A DNA stretch of 58,422 nucleotides from Oceaniradius stylonematis (GTDB taxonomy: Bacteria; Pseudomonadota; Alphaproteobacteria; Rhizobiales; Rhizobiaceae): NCBI RefSeq assembly GCF_003149475.2, contig NZ_QFWV02000004.1, positions 313,678 to 372,099 of the forward strand, read 5' to 3'. This document shows positions 1 to 9,792 of the stretch, in pieces. Below the pieces are notes generated by a model that saw nothing but the letters and a program-made list of their open reading frames with translations, did not search any database and was not told the DNA's origin. The stretch's first letter is position 1, and each line of letters opens with the position of its first letter. Position numbers and translations under genes: made by a program.

Positions 1-192
1 GACTATGTCGAAGACAGCAACGCGGAAACCGACGCCAACTTCGTGATGACCGGCACCGGCGGCATCGTCGAGGTGCAGGGTACCGCCGAAGGCGCGCCGT
101 TCAGTCGTGACGAGTTCAACGCCCTGTTCGGTCTGGCGGAGAATGCCGTCGCCGATCTGGTCGCGATGCAGAAACAGGCCGTCGGGGGCTGA
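1..192 (+). CDS. rph: Ribonuclease PH, C-terminal part (5' end outside window)
   Basis: The frame is open from the first base and ends in TGA at 190-192, giving the last 63 residues. The segment reads [18 protein letters not shown] followed by [17 protein letters not shown], which is the conserved C-terminal half of RNase PH. That enzyme is a phosphate-dependent 3'-5' exoribonuclease that trims tRNA 3' ends and degrades structured RNA. Only two bases separate its stop from the rdgB start, so the two are probably co-transcribed, an arrangement that is common in Rhizobiales. The catalytic N-terminal part cannot be assessed here. Confidence 0.95.
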   Translation, partial: DYVEDSNAETDANFVMTGTGGIVEVQGTAEGAPFSRDEFNALFGLAENAVADLVAMQKQAVGG

Positions 193-194
193 CC

Positions 195-845
195 ATGGCA
201 CGGCGGCTCGAACCGGGACGGCTGGTGCTTGCCACGCACAATGACGGCAAGCTGCGCGAGATTCGCGGGCTGATCGGCCCGTTCGGCTTCGATGTGGTTT
301 CAGCGGGCGAACTGGGTCTTGATGAACCCGAGGAAACCGGAACGACGTTCAAGGACAATGCGCGAACCAAGGCGATGGCCGCGATGGAGGCGACCGGCCT
401 GCCGGCGCTAGCCGACGACAGCGGGCTATGCGTCGAGGCGCTCGACGGGGCGCCGGGCGTCTACACCGCCGACTGGGCGGAGACCGGCAATGGCGATCGA
501 GATTTCATGATGGCGATGCGCACGGTCGAGGAAAAGCTTCAGGCGCTGGGTGCGGCAGAACCGGATCAGCGGCGCGCCGCGTTCGTCGCGACGCTGTGTC
601 TGGCCTTTCCCGACGGGCATTGCGATTTCTTCCGGGGCGAGGCGCCGGGCCATCTCATATGGCCGCCGCGCGGCGATCTGGGCTTCGGCTATGATCCGGT
701 GTTCGTGCCCGATGGACACAGCCGCACGTTCGGCGAGATGACCGCCGAGGAAAAGCATGGCTGGAAACCGGGCGAAACCGACGCCTTGTCGCATCGCGCC
801 CGCGCGTTCAAACTGTTTGCCCATGACTGTCTGGGCGTCACCTGA
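195..845 (+). CDS. rdgB: dITP/XTP pyrophosphatase (RdgB/HAM1 family)
   Basis: This 216-residue protein is a house-cleaning nucleotidase that hydrolyses non-canonical purine triphosphates (dITP, XTP) to monophosphates, keeping deaminated purines out of DNA and RNA. Family motifs are clear: [12 protein letters not shown] near the N-terminus (substrate loop), [18 protein letters not shown] in the middle (catalytic Asp), and GFGYDPVF with SHRARAF near the C-terminus. Length is normal for the family. The ATG is 2 bases after the rph stop, and the 3' end overlaps the hemW start, so rph-rdgB-hemW look like one transcription unit. Confidence 0.97.
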   Translation: MARRLEPGRLVLATHNDGKLREIRGLIGPFGFDVVSAGELGLDEPEETGTTFKDNARTKAMAAMEATGLPALADDSGLCVEALDGAPGVYTADWAETGNGDRDFMMAMRTVEEKLQALGAAEPDQRRAAFVATLCLAFPDGHCDFFRGEAPGHLIWPPRGDLGFGYDPVFVPDGHSRTFGEMTAEEKHGWKPGETDALSHRARAFKLFAHDCLGVT

Positions 846-2031
846 TCAAACAGCCCCGGCGCCGCTCAATGGCGATGACGGATCGCCGGGCTTCGGCGTC
901 TATCTGCATTGGCCGTTCTGCGCGGCCAAATGCCCCTATTGCGACTTCAATTCGCATGTCCGCCACGCGCCGGTCGACCAGACGGCCTTTGCCGAAGCGT
1001 TCCTTCGCGAGATGGCGCATGTGCGGGACCTGACCGGTCCGCGCGAGGTGACATCGATCTTCATCGGCGGCGGCACACCATCCCTGATGACGCCGGAAAC
1101 GGTTGGCACGCTCCTCAATGCGGTTGCCGCACATTGGAGGGTTCCGGCCAACATCGAAGTGACGATGGAAGCCAATCCGCAATCGGCAGATGCGAACAGA
1201 TTTGCCGGCTACAGGACTGCGGGCGTCAACCGGCTGTCGCTCGGCGTTCAGGCCCTGAACGATGCCGATCTCACATTCCTGGGCCGGCTGCACGATGCCG
1301 ACGAAGCGCGCGCCGCGATCGAACTGGCGCGGCGGACATTCCCGCGCCTGTCGTTCGATTTGATCTATGCGCGGCCCGGCCAAACGCTTGAAAACTGGGC
1401 ATCGGAATTGCGCGAGGCCATCTCGCTCGCGGCCGATCATCTGTCGCTCTACCAGCTGACCATCGAGGACGGAACGCCGTTCAAGGCACTGCACGCGGCC
1501 GGGCGCATCGCCATTCCGGACGGTGAACTGGCGAGCAATCTTTACGCGATGACGCAGGACATCACGTCCGATCATGGTTTGCCGGCATATGAAATATCCA
1601 ATCATGCCGTGCCCGGTGCGCAATCGCGGCACAATCTCACCTATTGGCGATACGGCGATTATGCCGGCATCGGCCCCGGCGCGCACGGACGGTTTGCCGT
1701 TGGCGAGGCCGTCGAAAAGCACGTGACCATCACCGAGCGACATCCCGAGACCTGGCTGGAGCGTGTACGCCGGCACGGTCACGGCATTGCCGAAACCGAA
1801 ACGCTGGATCGGATGGCCCAGGCGGATGAGATGCTGATGATGGGCCTGCGGCTGACGGAGGGCGTCGATCTGGCACGTCACGAAGCGCTCGGCGGGCGGA
1901 CAATCGATGGACAGGCGCTGCAGGCGATGATCGATCTGGGCATGGTCGAACGCGTCGGCAATGCCCGCATCCGGGCGACGGCGCGCGGGCGGATTGTGCT
2001 TGATTCCGTGATTGCCGAACTGGCGCAATGA
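823..2031 (+). CDS. hemW: Radical SAM heme chaperone HemW
   Basis: The 402-residue protein belongs to the HemW family (often misnamed oxygen-independent coproporphyrinogen oxidase), which binds heme and hands it to respiratory enzymes. The radical-SAM CxxxCxxC motif is seen as [13 protein letters not shown] (C33, C37, C40). The HemW-type context VYLHWPF before it, the [10 protein letters not shown] motif and the C-terminal HemN-like domain ([10 protein letters not shown]) are all present. I chose the ATG at 823 inside the end of rdgB; the frame is open further upstream to 757 but those residues would lie far ahead of the usual HemW start. The stop lies one base before the rsmI ATG. Confidence 0.93.
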   Translation: MTVWASPDQTAPAPLNGDDGSPGFGVYLHWPFCAAKCPYCDFNSHVRHAPVDQTAFAEAFLREMAHVRDLTGPREVTSIFIGGGTPSLMTPETVGTLLNAVAAHWRVPANIEVTMEANPQSADANRFAGYRTAGVNRLSLGVQALNDADLTFLGRLHDADEARAAIELARRTFPRLSFDLIYARPGQTLENWASELREAISLAADHLSLYQLTIEDGTPFKALHAAGRIAIPDGELASNLYAMTQDITSDHGLPAYEISNHAVPGAQSRHNLTYWRYGDYAGIGPGAHGRFAVGEAVEKHVTITERHPETWLERVRRHGHGIAETETLDRMAQADEMLMMGLRLTEGVDLARHEALGGRTIDGQALQAMIDLGMVERVGNARIRATARGRIVLDSVIAELAQ

Positions 2032-2032
2032 G

Positions 2033-2923
2033 ATGAGTGCACCGACCTACACGATCGCCGGCCACGAGATCACGGCGCCGCCGCTGGAGCCGGCGCTCTA
2101 TCTGGTCGCAACGCCGATCGGCAATTTGCGGGATGTCACGATCCGCGCCCTGGAAACGCTGGCCGCCTGCGATGTATTGGCCTGTGAGGACACGCGGATT
2201 ACCCGCCGCCTGCTCGACCGCTACGGCATTGCCGCCAAACCGGTCGCCTATCATGAGCACAATGCGGATCAGGCGGGTCCTCGACTGCTCGCCGCGCTGG
2301 CCGACGGCCGCTCCGTGGCGCTGGTCTCCGATGCCGGAACGCCTCTGGTCTCCGATCCCGGCTACCGGCTCGGTATCGAGGCAAGACAGGCAGGCCATGC
2401 GGTTGTCCCGATCCCCGGTCCATCGGCGGTTCTCGCCGCCCTTTCGGCCTCAGGCCTGCCCACCGACGATTTTCGGTTCGTCGGGTTTTTGCCGGCGAAA
2501 GACAAGGCCCGCCGCGACCGGTTGGCTTCGCTTCTGCACCAGCAGTCAACCCTGATCGCCTTTGAATCACCTCACCGCCTAGTCGGCGCGCTCGAAGCCA
2601 TCGCGGCAGTGATGGGGGCGGAGCGCACGGTGTGCGTCGCGCGCGAGCTGACAAAACGGTTCGAAACCGTAACGACGGGAACCGTCAACGAATTGTCGAA
2701 CCGTTTCGGAGACGAAACGATAAAGGGCGAGATCGTTTTGCTGATCGCGCCGGCGAAGACGGAAACCGGCCAAGCCGAGGCGACTGACATCGATGCGCTG
2801 CTCGCCGGACTTCTCGCGGACATGCCGGCGGGCAAGGCGGCGCGGGAAGCCGCGCAGATGACGGGCCTGCCCCGCGCCGATCTCTACGCCCGGATCCTTG
2901 CGCGGAAAGAGACCGGTGACTGA
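2033..2923 (+). CDS. rsmI: 16S rRNA (cytidine1402-2'-O)-methyltransferase
   Basis: The 296-residue protein is the SAM-dependent enzyme that 2'-O-methylates C1402 in the ribosomal decoding centre. Recognisable tetrapyrrole-methylase-fold motifs are [42 protein letters not shown] and [15 protein letters not shown] chose ATG 2033, right after the hemW stop, over a TTG at 2012 that would only add seven residues. The 3' end overlaps yraN by eight bases. The rsmI-yraN-gshB order is common in Rhizobiales. Confidence 0.95.
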   Translation: MSAPTYTIAGHEITAPPLEPALYLVATPIGNLRDVTIRALETLAACDVLACEDTRITRRLLDRYGIAAKPVAYHEHNADQAGPRLLAALADGRSVALVSDAGTPLVSDPGYRLGIEARQAGHAVVPIPGPSAVLAALSASGLPTDDFRFVGFLPAKDKARRDRLASLLHQQSTLIAFESPHRLVGALEAIAAVMGAERTVCVARELTKRFETVTTGTVNELSNRFGDETIKGEIVLLIAPAKTETGQAEATDIDALLAGLLADMPAGKAAREAAQMTGLPRADLYARILARKETGD

Positions 2924-3287
2924 ACCGGGCGGCGCCAAGCGCCGAAAAGCCGAAAGGCGCGGCCACGCCGGTGAAACCCGGGCAGCGTGGCTGATGCGCC
3001 TCAAAGGCTTCCGCATCGTGGCGCGCCGCTACAAATGCCGGGCGGGCGAGATCGACCTGATCGTCCGGCGCGGCGATCTGGTGGCGATCGTCGAGGTCAA
3101 GGCAAGGCCGTCACTGGCCGAGGCGATGGACGCCGTGACGCCTTACGGGCGCCGGCGCATCATCAGCGCGACCGATCACTGGCTGGCCGGACAGCCGGAC
3201 CATGGCCGGCTTTCGGTAAGATTCGATCTGGTCGCTGTGCTTCCGGGCCGCTGGCCTGTGCATGTGCCGGCGGTTTTCACGGCCTGA
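2916..3287 (+). CDS. yraN: YraN/UPF0102 family protein (predicted endonuclease fold)
   Basis: A 123-residue member of the UPF0102 family, whose cellular role is poorly defined. The family signature of a PD-(D/E)xK nuclease core is visible: [20 protein letters not shown], containing the acidic residues and the E-x-K motif. An N-terminal basic stretch ([11 protein letters not shown]) precedes it. I chose GTG 2916, which overlaps the last eight bases of rsmI and suggests translational coupling; a TTG at 2898 is the alternative. The gene sits between rsmI and gshB. Confidence 0.88.
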   Translation: MTEPGGAKRRKAERRGHAGETRAAWLMRLKGFRIVARRYKCRAGEIDLIVRRGDLVAIVEVKARPSLAEAMDAVTPYGRRRIISATDHWLAGQPDHGRLSVRFDLVAVLPGRWPVHVPAVFTA

Positions 3288-3347
3288 AGCCGATTGATTT
3301 TGCCGCGCACGCGCGCCACTTAGGGCCAACCCAATCGAGGAACGATC

Positions 3348-4286
3348 ATGGCGCTTACCATCGCGGTCCAGATGGACCATGTCTCCACCGTCGCGATCGA
3401 GGGCGACACCACGTTCGCCCTGTGTCTCGAGGCGCAGGCGCGCGGCCATGACCTGTTCCACTACACGCCCGACCGGCTGGCCCTGCGCGACGGAACGGTC
3501 AGCGCCTTGCTCGAGCCGCTGACCGTGCGCGACGTCAAGGGCGATCATTTCACCCTGGGTCCGGCCCAACGCACGGACCTGTCCCGGATGGATGTCGTGC
3601 TTCTGCGGCAGGACCCGCCGTTCGACATGAACTACATCACGACGACGCATATTCTCGAACGCATCCATCCGCAGACGCTGGTGGTCAACGACCCGGCCTG
3701 GGTGCGCAATTCGCCCGAAAAGATCTTCGTCATGGAGTTTGCCGACTTCATGCCCGAAACGCTGATCACCAAGGATGTCGATGCGATATCCGATTTCCGG
3801 CGCGAGTTCGGTGACATTATCGTCAAACCGCTCTATGGCAATGGCGGTGCCGGCGTCTTCCACCTGCGCGATGGCGACCGCAACCTGACCTCGCTGATGG
3901 AGATGTTCGGCCAGCTGACCAACGAGCCGATCATCGCCCAGCGCTATCTGGCCGATGTCCGCGCCGGCGACAAGCGCATCATCCTGATCGACGGAGAGCC
4001 GGTGGGCGCCATCAACCGCGTGCCGCATGAAAGCGACACGCGCTCGAACATGCATGTGGGCGGCAAGGCGCTGGCGACCGAGATGACCGAGCGCGAGCGC
4101 GAGATCTGCGCGGCGATCGGGCCGGCGCTGCGGGAGCGTGGCTTCATCCTGGTCGGCATCGACGTGATCGGCGGTCTCATGACCGAGATCAACGTGACCT
4201 CGCCGACGGGCGTGCGCGAAGTCGCCAAGTTCGGAGGCGCCGACATTGCGGCGCTTTTCTGGGATGCGGTCGAAAAGCGGCGCTGA
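3348..4286 (+). CDS. gshB: Glutathione synthetase
   Basis: This 312-residue ATP-grasp enzyme joins gamma-glutamylcysteine and glycine to make glutathione in the cytoplasm. The N-terminal GshB domain starts [20 protein letters not shown]. The ATP-grasp portion includes [14 protein letters not shown] (ATP-binding loop), [20 protein letters not shown] and the metal and phosphate region [19 protein letters not shown]. The length matches family members. A GAGGA sequence lies just ahead of the ATG. It follows yraN after 60 bases and is probably the end of the rph-gshB cluster, because a 183-base gap follows. Confidence 0.97.
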   Translation: MALTIAVQMDHVSTVAIEGDTTFALCLEAQARGHDLFHYTPDRLALRDGTVSALLEPLTVRDVKGDHFTLGPAQRTDLSRMDVVLLRQDPPFDMNYITTTHILERIHPQTLVVNDPAWVRNSPEKIFVMEFADFMPETLITKDVDAISDFRREFGDIIVKPLYGNGGAGVFHLRDGDRNLTSLMEMFGQLTNEPIIAQRYLADVRAGDKRIILIDGEPVGAINRVPHESDTRSNMHVGGKALATEMTEREREICAAIGPALRERGFILVGIDVIGGLMTEINVTSPTGVREVAKFGGADIAALFWDAVEKRR

Positions 4287-4469
4287 CCGGCGCCCGTTTG
4301 TTCCGCCATACAATCGGCCACAACCTGAATACAGCCTTGACGCGTATTTGTTCCCAAAATGTTCTTGCCTTGTTTCACAACCTGTGCTTGATTGATTGAC
4401 GGGTGCGGGTTGTGCGCGGCGGATGGTCCGGTGCACGCGCCACGCCCTTCGCGCACAGGGGGCAAGGAC

Positions 4470-6002
4470 ATGGTCGCACGTGTGACGACAGTCGCCTTCC
4501 AGGGCATCGAGGCGGTGCCGGTCGATGTTCAGGTGATGGTGGCGCCGGGCAAGATGATGATGCAGATCGTCGGCCTGCCGGACAAGGCCGTCGCCGAAAG
4601 CCGCGAGCGGGTCCAGTCGGCCTTGCATGCATCGGGTCTGTCGATGCCGCCCAAGCGTGTGACCGTCAATCTGGCGCCGGCCGACCTGCCCAAGGAGGGC
4701 AGCCATTTCGATCTGCCGATCGCGCTGGGACTGATGGCGGCGCTGGGCGCCATTCCCTCCGACGCGCTGGCCGGCTTTGCCGTGCTGGGGGAATTGTCGC
4801 TCGACGGCACCATCGCGCCGGTCGCCGGTGTCCTGCCGGCGGCAATTGCGGCCAATGCCTCGGGAAAAGGCCTGATCTGTCCGGCGGCCTGCGGCGCCGA
4901 AGCGGCATGGGCGGATGCGACCATGCCGATCCTCGCGCCGGTCAGCCTGATCGGGCTTGCCAATCATTTTCGCGGCACGCAGGCGCTGTCGCGGCCACGG
5001 GCGGCGATGCGCGAGGCGGCATCCAACCTGCCCGACATGGCCGACATCAAGGGACAGGAAACGGCGCGGCGTGCGCTGGAAGTCGCCGCGGCGGGCGGTC
5101 ACAACCTCCTGATGGTCGGCCCGCCCGGTTCGGGCAAATCCATGCTGGCGCAGCGCTTGCCGTCGATCCTGCCGCCGCTGTCGGCGCGCGAACTGCTCGA
5201 TGTCTCGATGATCGCCTCCATCGCCGGCGAACTTGCGGGCGGCGAATTGACCGACCGGCGCCCGTTCCGCGCGCCGCATCATTCGGCCTCGATGGCCGCC
5301 ATGGTCGGTGGCGGGCTCAGGGCGCGGCCCGGCGAAGTGTCGATGGCGCACAATGGCGTTCTGTTTCTCGACGAGTTCCCCGAATTCGCGCCGCAGGTGC
5401 TGGACAGTCTGCGCCAGCCCCTGGAAACCGGCAATTGCATGATCGCCCGCGCCAATCACCGTGTGTCCTATCCCGCCCGCATCCAGCTCGTCGCGGCGAT
5501 GAACCCGTGCCGGTGCGGCATGGCCGGCACGCCCGGGCATGCCTGTTCACGCGGCCCGCGCTGCCAGACCGACTACCAGGCGCGGATTTCGGGGCCGCTG
5601 ATGGACCGGATCGACGTCCGCGTCGAGGTGCCGGCGGTGATGCCGGGCGACCTGATCCGCCGCAAGCCGGGAGAGACGAGCGCGGCGGTGGCTGCGCGGG
5701 TTGCAGGGGCGCGCGCACTGCAGGCAGACCGATACACCGGTCTCGGCATGGCGGAGGTCGGCGTCAATGCGCACTGCCCGACGGCGATGATCGAGGAGGT
5801 GGCGAAGGCCGATGGCGGCGCGCTTCAACTGCTTGCGGACGCTGCCGACAAGATGCGCTTTTCGGCACGCGGCTATCACCGCATCCTGAAGCTGGCGCGG
5901 ACACTGGCCGATCTCGACGGGCACGACGCGGTCGGCCGGATCCACATTGCCGAGGCCATCTCCTACCGCATCATGGGCGATGCGATGGCCGCCGCGGCGT
6001 GA
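4470..6002 (+). CDS. comM: YifB/ComM family Mg-chelatase-like AAA+ ATPase
   Basis: The 510-residue protein is a YifB-family AAA+ ATPase. ComM in naturally transformable bacteria is a hexameric helicase that promotes branch migration during integration of taken-up DNA; whether this organism is transformable is unknown. The N-terminal Lon-like domain contains LPDKAVAESRERVQ and NLAPADLPKEGSHFDLPIAL. The ATPase core has Walker A GPPGSGKS, a Walker B region GVLFLDEFPEF, and a cysteine-rich insert (NPCRCG, then HACSRGPRC). The C-terminal domain ends with ARTLADLDG. ATG 4470 has AAGGA five bases upstream; an in-frame start at 4392 adds a non-conserved leader. Confidence 0.93.
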   Translation: MVARVTTVAFQGIEAVPVDVQVMVAPGKMMMQIVGLPDKAVAESRERVQSALHASGLSMPPKRVTVNLAPADLPKEGSHFDLPIALGLMAALGAIPSDALAGFAVLGELSLDGTIAPVAGVLPAAIAANASGKGLICPAACGAEAAWADATMPILAPVSLIGLANHFRGTQALSRPRAAMREAASNLPDMADIKGQETARRALEVAAAGGHNLLMVGPPGSGKSMLAQRLPSILPPLSARELLDVSMIASIAGELAGGELTDRRPFRAPHHSASMAAMVGGGLRARPGEVSMAHNGVLFLDEFPEFAPQVLDSLRQPLETGNCMIARANHRVSYPARIQLVAAMNPCRCGMAGTPGHACSRGPRCQTDYQARISGPLMDRIDVRVEVPAVMPGDLIRRKPGETSAAVAARVAGARALQADRYTGLGMAEVGVNAHCPTAMIEEVAKADGGALQLLADAADKMRFSARGYHRILKLARTLADLDGHDAVGRIHIAEAISYRIMGDAMAAAA

Positions 6003-6010
6003 TGGAAACC

Positions 6011-6025
6011 GGGCCGAACCGGCCC
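6011..6025. terminator. Possible weak terminator hairpin between comM and the lysE-type gene
   Basis: A six-base-pair GC stem with a three-base loop (GGGCCG-AAC-CGGCCC) lies nine bases after the comM stop, in the gap between two convergent genes. There is no T-run on either side, so termination activity is uncertain. Confidence 0.3.
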
Positions 6026-6080
6026 ATTTGCGGCCGGCACCGGCGCAAGACCGCCGATCCGGCCGGATGGCGCCAGCCGG

Positions 6081-6701
6081 TCAGCCCGCGCGGGCGGCGA
6101 TGGCGACCGCCGCCCCGCCCAGACATGTGGCCGCAAACCGGTTGAGCGCCTTGAGCGCCCGCGGCGTCCTCAGGAAGATGCGTGCCCGGCCCGCCAGCCC
6201 CGCATAGGGCACCATGACGGCGACCAGAACGAGAAATGTCACGGCGATCAGGATGGTGAAGTCCGCCATGGTCACCGCCGTCATGTCGATCAGGGTTGGC
6301 AGAAGCGCCAGATAGAAGACCATCGTCTTGGGATTGCCGAGCGTGACCAGCAGGCCGGCGACGAAGCCGGCCACCGCACCGCCGCCATCGGCCTTCGCAT
6401 CGATCGTTTCGGCGGTGACCCCGGCCCGCCAGAACCCGATGGCCATCCAGACGAGATAGGCGGCGCCGGCATATTTGATGACGACGAACAGCGTGCCGAA
6501 GGTCGATGCGACATAGGCGAGGCCAAGGATCGCCGCGGCCAGATAGACAACGTCACCCAGCACCAGCCCGAACAGCATGGGCAGTGTCGGGCGGAGGCCG
6601 GCGCCGAGCGCCCGCGCGACGATGGCGATCACGCCGGGCCCCGGAATGGCGGCGGCGATGGCAAGCGCGATCGCATAGGTCAGAAAATCGGGCAGGGTCA
6701 T
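6081..6701 (-). CDS. LysE/RhtB family amino-acid exporter
   Basis: The 206-residue protein is an inner-membrane exporter of the LysE/RhtB type, a family that exports amino acids or related small molecules. The family hallmark near the N-terminus is AAAIPGPGVIAIVARALGAG, and a second marker is LVTLGNPKTMVFYLALLP. About five to six hydrophobic segments fill the chain. The substrate cannot be told from sequence. It lies downstream of dut on the same strand, with a 98-base gap, and is convergent with comM. Confidence 0.88.
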   Translation of the reverse strand: MTLPDFLTYAIALAIAAAIPGPGVIAIVARALGAGLRPTLPMLFGLVLGDVVYLAAAILGLAYVASTFGTLFVVIKYAGAAYLVWMAIGFWRAGVTAETIDAKADGGGAVAGFVAGLLVTLGNPKTMVFYLALLPTLIDMTAVTMADFTILIAVTFLVLVAVMVPYAGLAGRARIFLRTPRALKALNRFAATCLGGAAVAIAARAG

Positions 6702-6799
6702 CGGCGCGGTTCCGCTTCGGGATCACCGGCAAGCCCTATCACCGAGCCGATGGTCTGTCTGTGGCAATCCTGTCACCGGTACAAGATATCCAGCGCCGG

Positions 6800-7261
6800 T
6801 CAATGGGTGCCGGTGGATCCGAAGCCACCGGCGCCACGCCCGGTCGCGTCCGGCGGCTCGGTCGTCTCGGCGGTCGCCGCCCGGACCGCCGGCGCGATGA
6901 CGATCTGCGCGATGCGCATGCCGCGCGTGATCTCGAAGACGTCGTGGCCGAGATTGATCAGCAGCACATGCACCTCGCCTCGATAGTCGCTGTCGATCGT
7001 GCCCGGCGTGTTCAGGCAGGTGACGCCGTGACGGACGGCGAGGCCCGAACGGGGCCGGATCTGCCCCTCGAATCCATCGGGAACCACCATGACGAAACCG
7101 GTGGGCACCGCAGCCCGTTCACCGGGCGCCAGAACGAACGGCACATCGTCCGGCACGGCGGCGCGGATGTCCATGCCGGCCGCGCCCTCGGTGGCATAGG
7201 CGGGAAGATCGAGCCCGTCTGCGTGAGAAAGACGGATGAAGGTCACGACGGTCGCATTCAT
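6800..7261 (-). CDS. dut: dUTP diphosphatase
   Basis: This 153-residue trimeric dUTPase hydrolyses dUTP to dUMP, supplying dTMP synthesis and keeping uracil out of DNA. All five family motifs are visible: [40 protein letters not shown] and the C-terminal Phe-containing arm [14 protein letters not shown] 7261 was chosen because the conserved N-terminus starts there; the frame is open further upstream without family resemblance. In many relatives I know dut to be near coaBC; here it lies about 8 kb away, upstream of the lysE-type gene and downstream of a small unknown. Confidence 0.96.
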   Translation of the reverse strand: MNATVVTFIRLSHADGLDLPAYATEGAAGMDIRAAVPDDVPFVLAPGERAAVPTGFVMVVPDGFEGQIRPRSGLAVRHGVTCLNTPGTIDSDYRGEVHVLLINLGHDVFEITRGMRIAQIVIAPAVRAATAETTEPPDATGRGAGGFGSTGTH

Positions 7262-7348
7262 GACCGCCTGATGCGCCGTCGCGCGCCTGCCGTCAATGGC
7301 TGGCCGTCCGATTGCGGACATCCATTGCCGCGCGGCCGCGATGAACAA

Positions 7349-7642
7349 TCAGCCTGTGCGCCAAAAGCGCAAAGGCGAGGCCTTGCTCCGCGCCAGTTCG
7401 CCCCGTGCCTCCAGGTCCAGCTGGACTGTCTTGGCCCACCAGCCTGCCGTCTTGCCCTGCGGAAACAGCGTTGCGGGCAGGTGCGGCAATGCCGCCTCCT
7501 TGATCTCCCGGCCGGTCAAACCCGGCGGGCCGTCGGGCAGAGTGGCCAGCATGGCGGTCTTCATGGCCGCGTACTTGGCCGCGTCGACCCGTTCCACGCG
7601 GCCCGGAACATTGACGTTCCGCACTTCGATCTTGTCGGACAT
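7349..7642 (-). CDS. Small conserved protein, DUF6958-like
   Basis: A 97-residue soluble protein, probably of the DUF6958 family, with no known function. It begins MSDKIEVRNVNVPGRVERVD and contains a predicted helical region (YAAMKTAMLATLP), the motif GLTGREIKEAALPHLP and the tract GKTAGWWAKTVQLDLEARGEL. The arrangement resembles a winged-helix-like small domain, but that is inference. ATG 7642 gives the compact start; upstream in-frame sequence is antisense to prfC. It is divergent from prfC and followed by dut on the same strand. Confidence 0.68.
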   Translation of the reverse strand: MSDKIEVRNVNVPGRVERVDAAKYAAMKTAMLATLPDGPPGLTGREIKEAALPHLPATLFPQGKTAGWWAKTVQLDLEARGELARSKASPLRFWRTG

Positions 7643-7739
7643 GGCGTGCTCCCTCGGCCCCGATCGTCGGTCATACTGGCACGATTGACACCGCCTGCGC
7701 ACCCTGCCAGACACCGCGCGACCCAGGAACAGGCCCACC

Positions 7740-9335
7740 ATGCCGCAATCGCTCCAAGACGAGGTCGCCCGCCGGCGGACCTTCGCCATCATCTCGCATC
7801 CCGATGCGGGCAAGACGACGCTGACCGAGAAGCTGCTTCTGTTCGGCGGCGCCATCCAGCTCGCCGGCGAGGTCAAGGCCAAGAAGAACCGGACCCAGTC
7901 GCGGTCCGACTGGATGAAGATCGAGCGCGAACGCGGCATTTCGGTGGTCACTTCGGTGATGACGTTCGAATATGGCGGCAACGTCTTCAACCTGCTCGAT
8001 ACGCCCGGGCATGAGGACTTTGCCGACGACACCTATCGCACGCTGACGGCGGTCGACAGCGCGATCATGGTGATCGACGCGGCCAAGGGCATCGAGCCGC
8101 GCACGCTGAAACTTTTCGAAGTGTGCCGGCTGCGCGACATTCCGATAATCACCTTCGTCAACAAGATGGACCGGGAAAGCCGCGATCCGTTCGAGATCCT
8201 CGACGAGGTCGAAGAAAAGCTGGCGCTGGACACGGCGCCCGTGACCTGGCCGATCGGCCGCGCGAAGACCTTCTCGGGCACCTATCATCTGGCGCAGTCC
8301 GCGGTGCGCCTTGGCGACGCGGACGCCGGGCGCACGCCGGTCAACGGCCCCGAGGCGGACAGCGCGGCTGGCCTTCTGCCGGAAAACGAACGCGATGGGT
8401 TCATCGAGGAAGTCAATCTGGCGCGGGAAGCCTGCCGGCCATTCGATCGCGACGCCTATCTGGAAGGCCATCTGACACCGGTCTTTTTCGGCTCGGCGCT
8501 GCGCAATCATGGCGTGCGCGACTTGATCGACGCGTTGGCCGAGTTCGCGCCGCGCCCCCGCGCGCAGGAGGCAGACCTGCGCAAGGTGGAGGCGACCGAG
8601 ACGGGCATGACCGCCTTCGTCTTCAAGATCCAGGCCAACATGGATCCCAACCATCGCGACCGGATCGCGTTCGCCCGCGTTTGCTCGGGTACCCTTGAGC
8701 GGGGCATGAAGGCAAAGCTCGTGCGTACCGGAAAGGCGGTGACGCTGTCGGCGCCGCAATTCTTCTTCGCCCACCAGCGCCAGACCGCAGACAGCGCCTT
8801 TGCCGGCGATGTCGTCGGCATTCCCAACCATGGCACGCTGCGCATCGGCGACACGCTGACCGATGGCGAAGCGCTGGTCTTTCGCGGCGTGCCGAACTTC
8901 GCGCCCGAGATCCTGCGCCGCGTGCGGCTGATGGATGCGATGAAGGGCAAGAAACTGACCGAGGCGCTGGCGCAGATGGCCGAAGAAGGCGTCGTCCAGC
9001 TCTTCATTCCCGAAGACGGTTCGCCATCTATTGTCGGTGTCGTCGGCGCGCTGCAGCTCGACGTGCTCAAGGCACGGCTCGAGGCGGAATACGCGCTGCC
9101 GGTTGACTTCGAAAGCGCACGGTTCTCCGTCTGCCGGTGGATTTCGTCCGATGACCGCGCGGCGCTCGACGGTTTCATCGCCAAGCAGCGTGCGGCGATC
9201 GCCCGCGATCTGGATGGCGATCCGGTGTTCCTCGCCGAGAACGGTTTTTCGCTGAACTATGAGGCCGAGCGCGCGCCGGCGATCAGCTTCGAAGCGGTCA
9301 AGGATTACCAGGTGACCGCGAAGAAGGCGGCCTGA
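7740..9335 (+). CDS. prfC: Peptide chain release factor 3 (RF3)
   Basis: The 531-residue translational GTPase recycles RF1/RF2 from the ribosome after peptide release. G-motifs are HPDAGKTT (G1), LDTPGHEDF (G3) and NKMDRE (G4), with the switch region RGISVVTSVMTFEY. The family-specific tract DWMKIERERGIS and the C-terminal part (QLDVLKARLEAEY, RFSVCRWI) separate it from EF-G. Length matches RF3. It stands alone on + between two - clusters. Confidence 0.97.
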   Translation: MPQSLQDEVARRRTFAIISHPDAGKTTLTEKLLLFGGAIQLAGEVKAKKNRTQSRSDWMKIERERGISVVTSVMTFEYGGNVFNLLDTPGHEDFADDTYRTLTAVDSAIMVIDAAKGIEPRTLKLFEVCRLRDIPIITFVNKMDRESRDPFEILDEVEEKLALDTAPVTWPIGRAKTFSGTYHLAQSAVRLGDADAGRTPVNGPEADSAAGLLPENERDGFIEEVNLAREACRPFDRDAYLEGHLTPVFFGSALRNHGVRDLIDALAEFAPRPRAQEADLRKVEATETGMTAFVFKIQANMDPNHRDRIAFARVCSGTLERGMKAKLVRTGKAVTLSAPQFFFAHQRQTADSAFAGDVVGIPNHGTLRIGDTLTDGEALVFRGVPNFAPEILRRVRLMDAMKGKKLTEALAQMAEEGVVQLFIPEDGSPSIVGVVGALQLDVLKARLEAEYALPVDFESARFSVCRWISSDDRAALDGFIAKQRAAIARDLDGDPVFLAENGFSLNYEAERAPAISFEAVKDYQVTAKKAA

Positions 9336-9342
9336 GGCATGG

Positions 9343-9792
9343 TCAGCGGTTCTCGTCGAGCCGCTTTCGAATGGCGCGCAGATGCGGCAGCGCCTTGGCC
9401 AGATGATCGAGCATCGCGTCGTCGAACACATCGCCCACCATGGCTTCGACCGCGCCGATGGCCGCGTTGCGGAAGGCCCTGCCCTCATCGGTGAGGTAGA
9501 CCAGCTTGGAGCGCGCGTCGCGCTCATTGGCTGCCAGCCGGATCAGGCCGCGCTTTTCGAGGAGCGCCAGCGTGTGGCTCATGGTCGCCCGGGTGACCTG
9601 AAAGGCCGACGCCAGTTGCGCCGGCGTTTTCGCGTCGCCGAGACGCACCATGTGGTTGAGCACACCAAAATGCGACGGATGCATGCCGTCCGGCAGGACC
9701 TTCTGGAACCGCGCGGTGCCCAACTGGCCGATAATGCCGACCTCGTTGAAGAATTCGAACGGCGAGCCTTTGCCGGGCGGCGTCTCTGTCAG
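9343..9792 (-). CDS. MarR family transcriptional regulator, probable CTG start
   Basis: A 149-residue winged-helix repressor of the MarR family. The DNA-binding region runs from about residue 36 to 100: SHFGVLNHMVRLGD, TPAQLASAFQVTRATMSHTL and ANERDARSKLVYLTDEG (wing). I see no in-frame ATG, GTG or TTG near the position where related proteins start. CTG at 9792-9790 fits: it overlaps the TGA of the upstream nitroreductase-like gene (CTGA) and has GGAAGG nine bases upstream. The nearest downstream TTG would remove much of the dimerisation helix. It probably represses its own operon through the paired palindromes at 10973-11006. Confidence 0.85.
   Translation of the reverse strand: MTETPPGKGSPFEFFNEVGIIGQLGTARFQKVLPDGMHPSHFGVLNHMVRLGDAKTPAQLASAFQVTRATMSHTLALLEKRGLIRLAANERDARSKLVYLTDEGRAFRNAAIGAVEAMVGDVFDDAMLDHLAKALPHLRAIRKRLDENR

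Noticed and set aside
3111-5540. An 809-codon open frame on the - strand across gshB and comM
   Set aside because: It is antisense to two clearly recognised genes, has no family resemblance and is of the kind that high GC at third positions produces.
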